DNA from: Microbacterium sp. BK668
GTDB lineage: Bacteria; Actinomycetota; Actinomycetes; Actinomycetales; Microbacteriaceae
DNA length: 64,000 nt
Assembly (NCBI RefSeq): GCF_004362195.1
Contig: NZ_SNWG01000003.1
Coordinates: forward strand, 112,244 to 176,243
Direction of reading: 5' to 3'
Made by a program: the position numbers and the translations under genes. The notes under the pieces were generated by a model, which had not been told where the DNA came from, did no database searches, and was given only the letters and a program-made list of their open reading frames with translations. Position 1 is the stretch's first letter. Each line of letters begins with the position of its first letter. Positions 10,480 through 18,241 of this stretch are shown here, one piece after another.

Positions 10480-11189
10480 GCGCAGAGCCCGTGATCGTCA
10501 CCGACATCGCAAGAGCGGATGCCGCGACCGTCGATGCTCTCGCCGTCCACGGCGTCGCGACGGTGCACGAGGCGATGGGGCGGACCGGACTCGTCGGCCC
10601 CGGCATCCGTCCCATCCAGGACGGTGCGCGCATCGCGGGCTCCGCCGTGACGGTGCTGTCCTGGCCGGGCGACAACCTCATGATCCACGCGGCGATCGAG
10701 CAGTGCCGGGAAGGCGACGTGCTCGTCATCGCGACGACCTCGCCGTCGACCGACGGCGCATTCGGCGACCTCTTCGCGACGGCGCTCAAGGCGCGCGGAG
10801 TGCGCGGTCTCGTCACGACGACGGGAGTCCGGGATGTCGCGGACCTCCGCGCGATGGGATTCCCGGTGTGGTCCAGCGCCGTGCACGCACAGGGCACGGT
10901 CAAGGCGACGCCCGGCTCGGTGAACGTGCCGATCGTCGTCTCCGGCGCGACCGTGCGACCGGGCGACGTGGTGGTCGCCGACGACGACGGGGTCGTGATC
11001 GTCCCGCGACAGGAGGCCGCCGAAGCGCTGAGAGCCGCCGATGCGCGCGTCGAGAAAGAGGCCGCCGACCGGACCGCCTACGGTTCGGGCGCGCAGCTCA
11101 GCCTCGACCGGAAGGGCCTCCGTCAGACCCTCGCCGACCTCGGTGTTCGGTATGTGACGCAGGCGGAATACGACGATGGCGGCCGCTGA
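10476..11189 (+). CDS. galC: 4-carboxy-4-hydroxy-2-oxoadipate / 4-hydroxy-4-methyl-2-oxoglutarate aldolase
   Basis: A 237-residue class II aldolase of the RraA/LigK/GalC family. It should cleave 4-carboxy-4-hydroxy-2-oxoadipate to pyruvate and oxaloacetate. The GTG start at 10476 overlaps the galB stop (GTGA), indicating translational coupling. The family core is visible as RGVRGLVTTTGVRDVADLRAMG, containing the Arg-Asp pair implicated in metal and substrate binding, followed by a DVVVADDDGVVIVP strand. RraA-type RNase E inhibitor proteins share this fold, but the operon context and full aldolase length favour the catabolic enzyme. Confidence 0.88.
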
Positions 11190-12261
11190 CTTCGATCTCG
11201 CCGCGGCGGTGCGCGACGGCATCCCCTGCATCCTGATGCGCGGCGGCACGTCGAAGGGGGCGTACTTCCTCGCGGACGACCTGCCGTCGAACCACGGGGT
11301 GCGTGACGCCCTGCTCCTGAGCATCATGGGGAGCCCCGACGCGAAGCAGATCGACGGAATCGGGGGAGCGCACCCGCTCACGAGCAAGGTCGCGATCGTG
11401 TCGCGCTCGGCGGAGCCCGGCATCGACGTGGACTACCTCTTCCTTCAGGTGGCCGTCGACGAGCCGGTCGTCACCGATGCGCAGACGTGCGGCAACCTCC
11501 TCGCCGGAGTCGGCCCGTTCGCGGTCGAGCGCGGGCTCCTCGCGGCGGGCGGCGCGGAGACGACCGTCCGGATCCGCCTGGTGAACACGGGCGATGTCGC
11601 GACGGCCGTCTTCCCGACCCCCGGCGGGCGACCGGACTACGCGGGCAGTCAGGCCATCGACGGCGTGCCGGGCACGGCGGCGCGGGTAGAGCTCGAGCTG
11701 GCATCCGGCGGCCGGCCGCTCCTGCCCACCGGGCGCGCCTCCGACGAGGTCGCCGGCCACCGGGCCACTCTCGTCGACAACGGCATGCCGGTCGTCCTGC
11801 TGCGCGCCGACGAGTTCGGCGTGCGGGGCGATGAGACGCCGGCCGAACTCGAGGAGCGCGCGGACCTGCGGGCATCCGTCGAGGCGGTCCGCCTCGCTGC
11901 GGGAGCGCTCATGGGACTGGGCGACGTCGCGGACATGACCGTGCCGAAGATGTTCCTGCTCTCACCCCCGCGGGCCGCCGGCGCCATCTCGACCCGAGCC
12001 TTCATCCCGTCCCGCGTCCACCCGTCGATCGGGGTGCTCATGGCGGCGTCCGTCGCCGCGGGGATCAGCATCCCCGACTCCGTCGGCGCCGACCTCGCTC
12101 GGCTGCCCGAATCGGGGCCGATCGAGGTCGAGCATCCGTCCGGCTCCTTCCCCGCGCTCGTGCACGTCAGGCAGGCCGACGACGGCGCCTGGACGGCGAC
12201 GTCGACCTCGATCCGCACCGCCCGCAAGCTCTTCGACGGCGTCGTCTTCCCCCGCGCCTGA
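11176..12261 (+). CDS. galD: 4-oxalomesaconate tautomerase, PrpF-like isomerase
   Basis: A 361-residue protein of the PrpF/diaminopimelate epimerase-like fold, matching the length of GalD from Pseudomonas putida. It would convert the keto and enol forms of 4-oxalomesaconate so that GalB can hydrate the product. Diagnostic segments are PCILMRGGTSKGAYF near the N-terminus, IDGIGGAHPLTSKVAIV, and TCGNLLAGVGPFA. The ATG at 11176 lies 14 nt inside the end of galC, so the genes are coupled. The other family role, 2-methylaconitate isomerisation (PrpF), is unlikely because no methylcitrate genes are near. Confidence 0.88.
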   Translation: MAAADFDLAAAVRDGIPCILMRGGTSKGAYFLADDLPSNHGVRDALLLSIMGSPDAKQIDGIGGAHPLTSKVAIVSRSAEPGIDVDYLFLQVAVDEPVVTDAQTCGNLLAGVGPFAVERGLLAAGGAETTVRIRLVNTGDVATAVFPTPGGRPDYAGSQAIDGVPGTAARVELELASGGRPLLPTGRASDEVAGHRATLVDNGMPVVLLRADEFGVRGDETPAELEERADLRASVEAVRLAAGALMGLGDVADMTVPKMFLLSPPRAAGAISTRAFIPSRVHPSIGVLMAASVAAGISIPDSVGADLARLPESGPIEVEHPSGSFPALVHVRQADDGAWTATSTSIRTARKLFDGVVFPRA

Positions 12262-12300
12262 GCCCCGGACCCCCCTTCCCGCACGTCAGAGAGGACACCG

Positions 12301-13251
12301 ATGACCGACCACACCGCCTTCGACGTCGCGCATCTCGCGAACGTCGAGCTGCTGACACCCGAGTTCGACCGGAGCCTCTGGTTCTTCCGCGACCTGCTCG
12401 CGATGCGCGTCGTCGCCGAGGCGGGCGCCTCGGTCTTCCTGCGCACCTGGGACGAGTACGAGCTCTACACGATCAAGCTGACCGCGTCGGATGCCGCGGG
12501 TGTGGGCCGCACGTCGTTCCGAGCGGCGTCGCAGGAGGCGCTGGAGCGACGCGTCGCCGCGATCGAGGGGATGGGCCTCGGCGAGGGCTGGGGCGACGGC
12601 GAGGTCGGGACGGGCCCGACGTACTCGTTCCGAGACCCGGACGGGCACGCGATGGCGATCTACTACGAGACCGAGCGCTACCTCGCCGGCGAGGACGACC
12701 GGCCGGCGTTGAAGAACCAGGCATCCGCGTTCCCCGGTCGTGGCGTCAACGCGCGCCGGCTCGACCACATCAACTACCTGGCGAAGGATGTCGAGGCGAA
12801 CGGCGAGTTCCTCGCGCAGGCTCTGGGGATGCGGGAGTCCGAGCGGATCCGGCTCGACTCGGGGAGGTTCGCCGCGTGGTGGTTCCACTTCAGCCTCAAG
12901 TCGTACGACGTCGTCTACTCCGACGACTGGACGAAGCACGGCAACCGCCTGCACCACATCGCGTTCGCCCCCGACACGCGGGAGGACATCCTGAGAGCCG
13001 CTGACATCTTCCTCGAGAACGGCATCCACATCGAGTCCGGGCCGCACAAGCACGCGATCAACCAGACGTTCTTCCTCTACGTATGGGAGCCCGGCGGCAA
13101 CCGCATCGAGTTCGCCAACGCCGGCGCGCGGCTGCTGCTCGACCCCGACCAGCCCGTCGTCGAGTGGTCGGAGGCCGAGCGCAAGAAGGGTCAGGCGTGG
13201 GGCATGAAGACGATCGAGACCTTCCACACCCACGGCACGCCGCTCGTCTGA
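12301..13251 (+). CDS. Type I (VOC-fold) extradiol ring-cleavage dioxygenase; candidate gallate/3-O-methylgallate dioxygenase
   Basis: A 316-residue, two-domain vicinal-oxygen-chelate protein, the size of catechol 2,3-dioxygenases. The C-terminal domain has a likely Fe(II) triad: His156 in RLDHINYL, one of His218/His219 in RLHHIAF, and Glu270 in GGNRIEF. His and Tyr in the block around KHAINQTFFLYVWEP match the usual second-sphere residues. The position where related enzymes keep the catalytic acid-base His (the KAHDVAF block of XylE) reads SYDVVY here, giving Tyr202. The gene starts 39 bp after galD in the same direction. No LigAB-type gallate dioxygenase is in the window, so this is the natural candidate for ring opening. 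Substrate and cleavage position are inferred from context only. Confidence 0.78.
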   Translation: MTDHTAFDVAHLANVELLTPEFDRSLWFFRDLLAMRVVAEAGASVFLRTWDEYELYTIKLTASDAAGVGRTSFRAASQEALERRVAAIEGMGLGEGWGDGEVGTGPTYSFRDPDGHAMAIYYETERYLAGEDDRPALKNQASAFPGRGVNARRLDHINYLAKDVEANGEFLAQALGMRESERIRLDSGRFAAWWFHFSLKSYDVVYSDDWTKHGNRLHHIAFAPDTREDILRAADIFLENGIHIESGPHKHAINQTFFLYVWEPGGNRIEFANAGARLLLDPDQPVVEWSEAERKKGQAWGMKTIETFHTHGTPLV

Positions 13252-13273
13252 CGGCGTCATCCGTCCCCGAGGG

Positions 13274-14413
13274 CTACCTCCACACGTCGGCCCCGATCTC
13301 CACGACCGAGCGGATCTTCGCCCACTGCTCCTCCTCGGTGAGGAGGTTTCCCTCCTCGGTCGAGGCGAAGCCGCACTGGGGGCTCAGGGCGAGCTGGGCG
13401 AGCGGCGCGAAGCGCGCGGCCTCCTCGATGCGCTGCGTGACGACCCGGGGGTCTTCGAGCTCGCCGCTCTTGGTGGTGATGAGACCCAGCACGACGATCT
13501 TGTCGCCCTCGGGAAGGAACCGCAGCGGCTCGAAGCCGCCCGCGCGCTCGCTGTCGTACTCCAGGAAGTACCCGTCGTAGTCCGTGTTCCCGAGGAGCTG
13601 CTCGGCGACCGGCTCGTACCCTCCCGATGAGATCCATGTCGAGCGGAAGTTGCCGCGGCACACGTGGGTCGTCACGACGAGGTCGTCCGGCTTGCCCTCG
13701 AGGATGCGGTTGAGCAGTGACGAGTACCGCTCGGCGATGCCGTCGGTGTCGATGCCGCGCTGACGGGCCTTCTCGAGCTCCACCTCGCTGCACAGGTACG
13801 CCCACGCCGTGTCGTCGAACTGCAGGTAGCGGGCGCCGGCGTCGTAGAAGGCCTGCCACGCGTCCCGGTAGGCCTGCACGAGGTCGTCGGCGATGGCGGG
13901 GTGGCCGCCGGGATACGCCGCGGGGTCGATGTGGCCGGGCTCGACCCGGAAGTCGAGCACGGTGGGCGCCGGGATCGTGAACTTGGGGGTCACGCCGGCC
14001 GCCTCGGCCCTGTCCTTGAGGAAGCGGAAGTGCGCGAGGAACGGGTGGTCGGCGGGGAAGCGGATGGGCCCCGAGACGTGCACGCCGCGCGGCTTCGTCT
14101 GGACGCCCTGGAACTGGATGCCGTGATCCAGCTCGACGATCTCGACCCCGTCGAGGAAGCCGAAGAAGTCGAAGTGCCACCACGAGCGGCGGAACTCGCC
14201 GTCGGTGGCGAGCTCGAGGCCTGCGGCCTTCTCCTTCGCGACGAGGTCGGCGATCGCGTCATCCTCCACCGAGCGCAGGGCTGCGGTCGAGAGGTCCCCC
14301 TCCGCGTGCTCCAGCCGGGCCTCGGCGACGGCAGCGGGTCGGAGGAAGCTTCCCACGATGTCGGCCCGGAACGGAGCGCGCTGACGGACGGAGGTCGAGG
14401 CAGTGGAGGTCAC
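13274..14413 (-). CDS. Cobalamin-independent methionine synthase-like methyltransferase (core-MetE, YxjG/YxjH type)
   Basis: About 379 residues, corresponding to the C-terminal catalytic barrel of MetE without its N-terminal half. All zinc ligands of the MetE thiol site are present: His250-x-Cys252 in THVCRGN, Glu285 in FLEYDSE, and Cys347 in LSPQCGF. The GTG at 14413 was chosen because conserved sequence (RADIVGSFLRP) begins soon after; an ATG at 14461 is possible. It is convergent with the VOC dioxygenase, with only 22 bp between the stops. Core-MetE proteins transfer methyl groups to thiols. Next to three THF-dependent demethylases it may regenerate tetrahydrofolate from 5-methyl-THF. The direct methyl donor is not evident. 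Confidence 0.75.
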   Translation of the reverse strand: MTSTASTSVRQRAPFRADIVGSFLRPAAVAEARLEHAEGDLSTAALRSVEDDAIADLVAKEKAAGLELATDGEFRRSWWHFDFFGFLDGVEIVELDHGIQFQGVQTKPRGVHVSGPIRFPADHPFLAHFRFLKDRAEAAGVTPKFTIPAPTVLDFRVEPGHIDPAAYPGGHPAIADDLVQAYRDAWQAFYDAGARYLQFDDTAWAYLCSEVELEKARQRGIDTDGIAERYSSLLNRILEGKPDDLVVTTHVCRGNFRSTWISSGGYEPVAEQLLGNTDYDGYFLEYDSERAGGFEPLRFLPEGDKIVVLGLITTKSGELEDPRVVTQRIEEAARFAPLAQLALSPQCGFASTEEGNLLTEEEQWAKIRSVVEIGADVWR

Positions 14414-14517
14414 CCGGCGATCGTAGTTCCCCTCCCGCGCGTGCGCCCAGCGGGCTGTCACACGCCGTCACCGTCCTGGCCGGAGTCGGTGTCGGAGCGC
14501 GGCGTTAGGGTTGTTCG

Positions 14518-15459
14518 GTGCCCGCCCCCGTCATCGATGCCCGCAACCTGGTCAAGGCCTATAAGGCCAAGGGGAAGCCCGACTTCCTCGCGGTCGACGG
14601 GCTGTCGTTCGAGGTCGCTCCCGGGGAGTCGTTCGGTCTCCTCGGCCCCAACGGCGCCGGCAAGTCCACCACGATGAAGATGATCGGCGCCGTCTCGACG
14701 CGCACGAGCGGAGAGCTCACGATCCTGGGCCTCGATCCCGATCAGTACGGCCCCGAGATCCGCTCCCGCCTGGGCGTCGTCCCGCAGCAGGACAACCTCG
14801 ACGGAGAGCTCAACGCGCGCGAGAACCTGTTCATCTACGGCCGCTACTTCGGCCTCCCCGCGAAGGTCTGCCACGAGAAGGCCGACGAGCTGCTCGCCTT
14901 CGCGGCGCTGGAAGACAAGGCGAAGGCGAAGGTCGACCAGCTCTCCGGCGGCATGAAGCGGCGCCTGACGATCGCGCGCGGGCTCATCAACGATCCGCGC
15001 ATCCTGCTGCTCGACGAGCCGACGACCGGACTCGACCCGCAGGCCCGGCACGTGCTGTGGGACCGGCTCTTCCGGCTGAAGGAGCGCGGCACGACGCTCG
15101 TGCTCACGACCCACTACATGGACGAGGCCGAGCAGCTGTGCGATCGCCTCATCGTCGTCGACAAGGGGCGCATCATGGCCGAAGGCACCCCCGCCTCGCT
15201 CATCCGCGAGCACTCGAGCCGCGAGGTGCTGGAGGTGCGCTTCGGGTCCGATCGGAACGCTGAGGTCGCCTCGAGGCTCGAGGGGATCGGCGATCGTGTC
15301 GAGGTCCTGCCCGACCGCATCCTGATCTACACCGGCAACGGCGAGGCGGCGCTCGAGCGCATCGCGCACGAAGGGCTCGAGCCGCTCACGTCGCTCGTGC
15401 GGCGGTCCAGCCTCGAAGACGTCTTCCTCCGCCTCACGGGAAGGTCGCTGATCGAATGA
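14518..15459 (+). CDS. ABC-2 type exporter ATP-binding protein (DrrA/NodI-like)
   Basis: A 313-residue ATPase with GTG start. It shows Walker A GPNGAGKST near residue 43, Q-loop VVPQQDNLD, signature LSGGMKRR, Walker B ILLLDEP and the H-loop TTHYMDE. The C-terminal 90 residues form the extension typical of drug and lipid exporters of the DrrA/NodI group. It overlaps the first permease gene by 4 nt (ATGA) and is divergent from the core-MetE gene across about 100 bp. The exported substrate is unknown. The gene set has no clear tie to the phenolic acid island, though efflux of a toxic phenolic cannot be excluded. Confidence 0.88.
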   Translation: MPAPVIDARNLVKAYKAKGKPDFLAVDGLSFEVAPGESFGLLGPNGAGKSTTMKMIGAVSTRTSGELTILGLDPDQYGPEIRSRLGVVPQQDNLDGELNARENLFIYGRYFGLPAKVCHEKADELLAFAALEDKAKAKVDQLSGGMKRRLTIARGLINDPRILLLDEPTTGLDPQARHVLWDRLFRLKERGTTLVLTTHYMDEAEQLCDRLIVVDKGRIMAEGTPASLIREHSSREVLEVRFGSDRNAEVASRLEGIGDRVEVLPDRILIYTGNGEAALERIAHEGLEPLTSLVRRSSLEDVFLRLTGRSLIE

Positions 15460-16379
15460 GCGGCGATTCCCCGGTCGGCGGGTCGGCGGAGACGGGGATG
15501 CCTCGGGGCGAGGCATCCCTCACCCTCACGCAGCCGACGCTCGACGAGCTTCGCGCCGAGGCGATGGTGTGGGGCCGCAAGCCGCGCCGCCGCGGCACGC
15601 TCTACGTCACCGAGCACATGCTGCGCGCGATGCGCGCGTACGGCTGGACGATCATCGTCAATGCGCTCGGCCAGCCGATCCTCTACCTTCTCGGGCTGGC
15701 GGTCGGCCTCGCCGCCCTGATCCAGGCGCCGATCGACGACGGCGGCCAGGAGGTGCCGTACCTCGTCTTCGTCGCACCGGCGCTGCTGATGACGGCGGCG
15801 ATCGCCGTGGCATCCGAGGAGTTCACCTACCCCGTGATGGCGGGCTTCAAGTGGCGACGCTACTTCTACGGGTTCAACGCGTCGCCGATCGGGTCGCCGC
15901 AGATCGCCGGGGGAGTCGTCGCGGGCGCCGCCGCGCGGATGGCCGTGACGGTCGTCCTCTACTACTTCTTCATCTGGATCTTCTTCGCGCTGCTGTATCC
16001 CGACGCGACGAACCCCGGCACCGCCTGGTTGATGATGCCGGTCGGCGTGCTGGCGGGCCTCTCGTTCGGCATCCCGCTCATGGCGTACGCGGCGTCGATC
16101 GAAGACGACAAGGGCCAGTTCGCCCTCGTGCAGCGGTTCATCTTCATGCCGATGTTCCTCTTCTCGGGCACGTTCTACCCGCTGACCAACCTGCCGCTGT
16201 GGCTGCAGTGGATCGGCTGGATCTCCCCGCTCTGGCACGCGTCCGAGCTGGGCCGCGCGGCTACCTACGGCGATATGTCGGCGCCGCTCGTGTGGGTCAA
16301 CCTCCTGTACCTGCTCGCCCTCGCCGTCGGTGGCTTCGTTCTCGCCCGACGCGTCTTCACGAAGAGGCTCGCGAAATGA
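15456..16379 (+). CDS. ABC-2 type exporter permease 1 (DrrB/NodJ-like)
   Basis: A 307-residue integral membrane protein with a 50-residue cytoplasmic N-terminus and about six membrane segments, for example around ILYLLGLAVGLAALI and VLYYFFIWIFFALLY. The segment FIFMPMFLFSGTFYPL is the ABC-2 permease hallmark. It starts within the stop codon of the ATPase gene and overlaps the next permease gene by 4 nt. With the ATPase and the second permease it would form a heteromeric exporter. The substrate is not predictable. Confidence 0.88.
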   Translation: MSGDSPVGGSAETGMPRGEASLTLTQPTLDELRAEAMVWGRKPRRRGTLYVTEHMLRAMRAYGWTIIVNALGQPILYLLGLAVGLAALIQAPIDDGGQEVPYLVFVAPALLMTAAIAVASEEFTYPVMAGFKWRRYFYGFNASPIGSPQIAGGVVAGAAARMAVTVVLYYFFIWIFFALLYPDATNPGTAWLMMPVGVLAGLSFGIPLMAYAASIEDDKGQFALVQRFIFMPMFLFSGTFYPLTNLPLWLQWIGWISPLWHASELGRAATYGDMSAPLVWVNLLYLLALAVGGFVLARRVFTKRLAK

Positions 16380-17203
16380 CGGCTGTCGACACGACAACGG
16401 AAGCCGCGCCCCGCCGCGGCAGCGTGCGCGCGCTGTGGGCCGGCAATCCGTTCGCCGTCGTCCAGCGGGGGCTCATCGCCGCACGCTCGTCGAGCTGGAT
16501 CGTGGTCTTCTCGGGCTTCTTCGAGCCGGTGTTCTACCTCGCCTCGATGGGCCTGGGGCTCGGCGCGATCATCGGCGACGTGCAGACGTCGGGCGGTGTG
16601 GAGGTGCCGTACGCGGCGTTCATCGCACCGGCGCTCCTCGCGGTGTCGGCCATGAACGGCGCCATCTACGACTCCACGTGGAACGTGTTCTTCAAGCTCA
16701 ACTACGGCAAGCTCTACGAGGGCATGCTCGCGACGTCGCTCGGGCCGCTCGACGTCGCCCTCGGCGAGATCCTCTACGCGCTGCTGCGCGGGCTGCTCTA
16801 TGCGACCGGGTTCCTCATCATCATGCAGATCCTGGGCCTCAACCTCGCGTGGACGGCGATTCTCGCGATCCCGGCCGTCCTCCTCATCGCGTTCGGCTTC
16901 GCGGCGGTCGGCATGGCCGTCACGAGCTACATGAAGACGTTCCAGCAGATGGACTGGATCAACTTCGTCCTGCTGCCGATGTTCCTCTTCTCGGCGACGC
17001 TGTACCCCATCACGGTCTACCCGGAGTGGGTGCAGGCGATCGTGATGGCCTTCCCGCTGTGGCACGCCGTCGAGCTGATCCGGGGGCTCACGACCGGCGT
17101 CATGAGCCCCGACATGGGATGGCACCTGCTCTACTTCGTCGTCATGATCGTCGTCGGGCTGATCTTCACGACGAAGCGGCTGCGGGCCCTCTTCCTCGAC
17201 TGA
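16376..17203 (+). CDS. ABC-2 type exporter permease 2
   Basis: A 275-residue membrane protein with about six transmembrane segments and the ABC-2 motif LLPMFLFSATLYPI. It is homologous in layout to permease 1 and ends in a basic tail, TTKRLRALFLD. ATGA overlap with permease 1 shows a single translational unit with the ATPase. The pairing of two distinct permeases with one ATPase is common in actinobacterial DrrABC-like systems. Confidence 0.88.
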   Translation: MTAVDTTTEAAPRRGSVRALWAGNPFAVVQRGLIAARSSSWIVVFSGFFEPVFYLASMGLGLGAIIGDVQTSGGVEVPYAAFIAPALLAVSAMNGAIYDSTWNVFFKLNYGKLYEGMLATSLGPLDVALGEILYALLRGLLYATGFLIIMQILGLNLAWTAILAIPAVLLIAFGFAAVGMAVTSYMKTFQQMDWINFVLLPMFLFSATLYPITVYPEWVQAIVMAFPLWHAVELIRGLTTGVMSPDMGWHLLYFVVMIVVGLIFTTKRLRALFLD

Positions 17204-17304
17204 GCGCCCACGGCCCACCCGCCCGATCCGGACGGACGCCTCGGATCCGGACGGATCACGCGGCCTGGCCCGAATCCAGCGGGGATCGTCGGAATCCGGC
17301 GGGG

Positions 17305-17568
17305 TCAGGGGTCGCGGCGACGCGCGCTCACGAGCCATCCGGCGCCGAAGCCGACCCCGAGCAGTCCGACGGCGGCGAGAGCGAGACCGCCGATGACCGC
17401 CGGGGGGACGCCGATGCCGGGGGTGAAGACCTGACCGCTCAGTGGCGCGTACGCGAACCATCCGAAGGCCGCGGTCGCTCGTGCTGTCGCTGCGAGCACG
17501 ACGCCGCCGATGGCGGCGAGGGACGACACGACCAGCAGAGCGACGATCAGCGTGTCTCGGCGCGGCAT
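17305..17568 (-). CDS. Small membrane protein of unknown function
   Basis: An 87-residue protein not recognised as a known family. A basic start (MPRRD) is followed by one hydrophobic segment (about residues 7-28), a loop rich in Gly and Pro (SGQVFTPGIGVPP), and a second hydrophobic segment (about 57-80) ending in ARRRDP. This gives two predicted membrane spans with both termini likely inside. It is convergent with the exporter operon and not part of it. Codon use and third-position GC look like the neighbours, so it is probably real. Confidence 0.6.
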   Translation of the reverse strand: MPRRDTLIVALLVVSSLAAIGGVVLAATARATAAFGWFAYAPLSGQVFTPGIGVPPAVIGGLALAAVGLLGVGFGAGWLVSARRRDP

Positions 17569-17581
17569 GACGTCAGGCTAT

Positions 17582-17680
17582 CGGGCCGGTCGGGCGGGGT
17601 GCCCGGGCCCGTCGGGCGCGGCGGGGTTTGTCGGGCGGGGCCGGTCGGGCGGCGCGTCCCGGGCCGGTCGGGCGAGGCAT
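17582..17680. repeat. Degenerate GTCGGGCG repeats
   Basis: GTCGGGCG occurs five times in about 100 bp, three of them within the longer unit CCGGTCGGGCG, at irregular spacing of 13-22 bp. It lies between two short divergent genes and codes for nothing I recognise. Confidence 0.5.
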
Positions 17681-17750
17681 CCGGGACCTGTCAACCCGCT
17701 TTCCGCCCGGCCCGTGTCGAGCGAGAGTCGGGGGGAACGAAGGAGCCGCG

Positions 17751-17915
17751 ATGAGCGACAACACACCCCACGAGCACCACTCCGACGACGCGCAGGCCGA
17801 CGACGCGCCTCCCACGGATGCCGTCAGCGACGAGGTCAAGGAGGATGCCGCGAAGGCGGGGTCGTCCGGCGGCCCAGGCGAGCTGCCCGACGAGCCGGCC
17901 CTCACCCATCCCTGA
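17751..17915 (+). CDS. Small acidic hypothetical protein
   Basis: A 54-residue, highly acidic, low-complexity protein (MSDNTPHEHHSDDAQADD...) with no cysteine and no hydrophobic segment. The ATG at 17751 follows a good ribosome-binding site, GAAGGAG, 5 bp upstream, which is the main reason to believe it. It resembles the short disordered acidic proteins common in actinobacteria, and no function can be assigned. Its 3' end (PALTHP) lies in the first unit of a tandem repeat that continues downstream, so the stop position may be unstable between strains. Confidence 0.5.
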   Translation: MSDNTPHEHHSDDAQADDAPPTDAVSDEVKEDAAKAGSSGGPGELPDEPALTHP

Positions 17916-18063
17916 CCGCCGACCCTCACCCACCCCTGACGAGCCGGCCCTCACCCACCCCTGACCGCCGGCCCTCCGCCCCTTCCGCCGCCGGCCCTCC
18001 GCCACTTCCTCCGCCGGCCGTCCGCCCCTTCCGCCGCCGACCCTCCGTCACTTCCTCCGCCGG
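17899..18063. repeat. Tandem repeat of a 23-25 bp C-rich unit, seven copies
   Basis: Seven units begin at 17899, 17923, 17948, 17972, 17995, 18018 and 18041. The early type is CCCTCACCCACCCCTGACCG and the later type CCCTCCGCCCCTTCCGCCG, each ending CCGG or CCGA. The array starts inside the small acidic gene and fills most of the 326-bp noncoding gap before the MHS transporter gene. The gap also holds a nested palindrome and a terminator. Confidence 0.7.
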
Positions 18064-18074
18064 CCGTCACCGGC

Positions 18075-18139
18075 GGAGGAGAAAGCGCGGGGGGAGGACC
18101 GTTTCCGCGGAAACGTCCTCCCTTCGCGGCTTCTCCTCC
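18075..18139. terminator. Nested 65-bp palindrome
   Basis: An inner stem pairs GGGAGGAC and GTTTCC with GGAAAC and GTCCTCCC around a GC centre, with a single bulged C. An outer stem pairs GGAGGAGAA (18075-18083) with TTCTCCTCC (18131-18139). It lies between the 3' ends of a plus-strand gene and the minus-strand MHS transporter gene and could act as a bidirectional terminator. No long T-run is attached, and its size exceeds an ordinary terminator. Confidence 0.5.
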
Positions 18140-18183
18140 CCCCGACGGGGCGCGTGCGTGGACGACGCGCGGGTTCGTCGGCC

Positions 18184-18227
18184 GAAAAAGGAGAGTGGAT
18201 GCCGCGACCGGGGCCGCGGCATCCACT
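18184..18227 (-). terminator. Rho-independent terminator of the MHS transporter gene
   Basis: A perfect 13-bp stem (AGTGGATGCCGCG, 18194-18206, with its complement at 18215-18227) has an 8-nt loop. It is followed on the minus strand by TCTCCTTTTT. It begins 15 bp after the transporter stop codon. Confidence 0.85.
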
Positions 18228-18241
18228 TCCCGCATCTGGTA

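Noticed and set aside
13251..13274. Terminator between the VOC dioxygenase and core-MetE genes
   Set aside because: The 22-bp gap between the convergent stops holds no convincing hairpin.
17899..18063. CRISPR array
   Set aside because: Units are contiguous with no unique spacers, and no cas genes are present. The same holds for the 19-bp array at 20378-20491.
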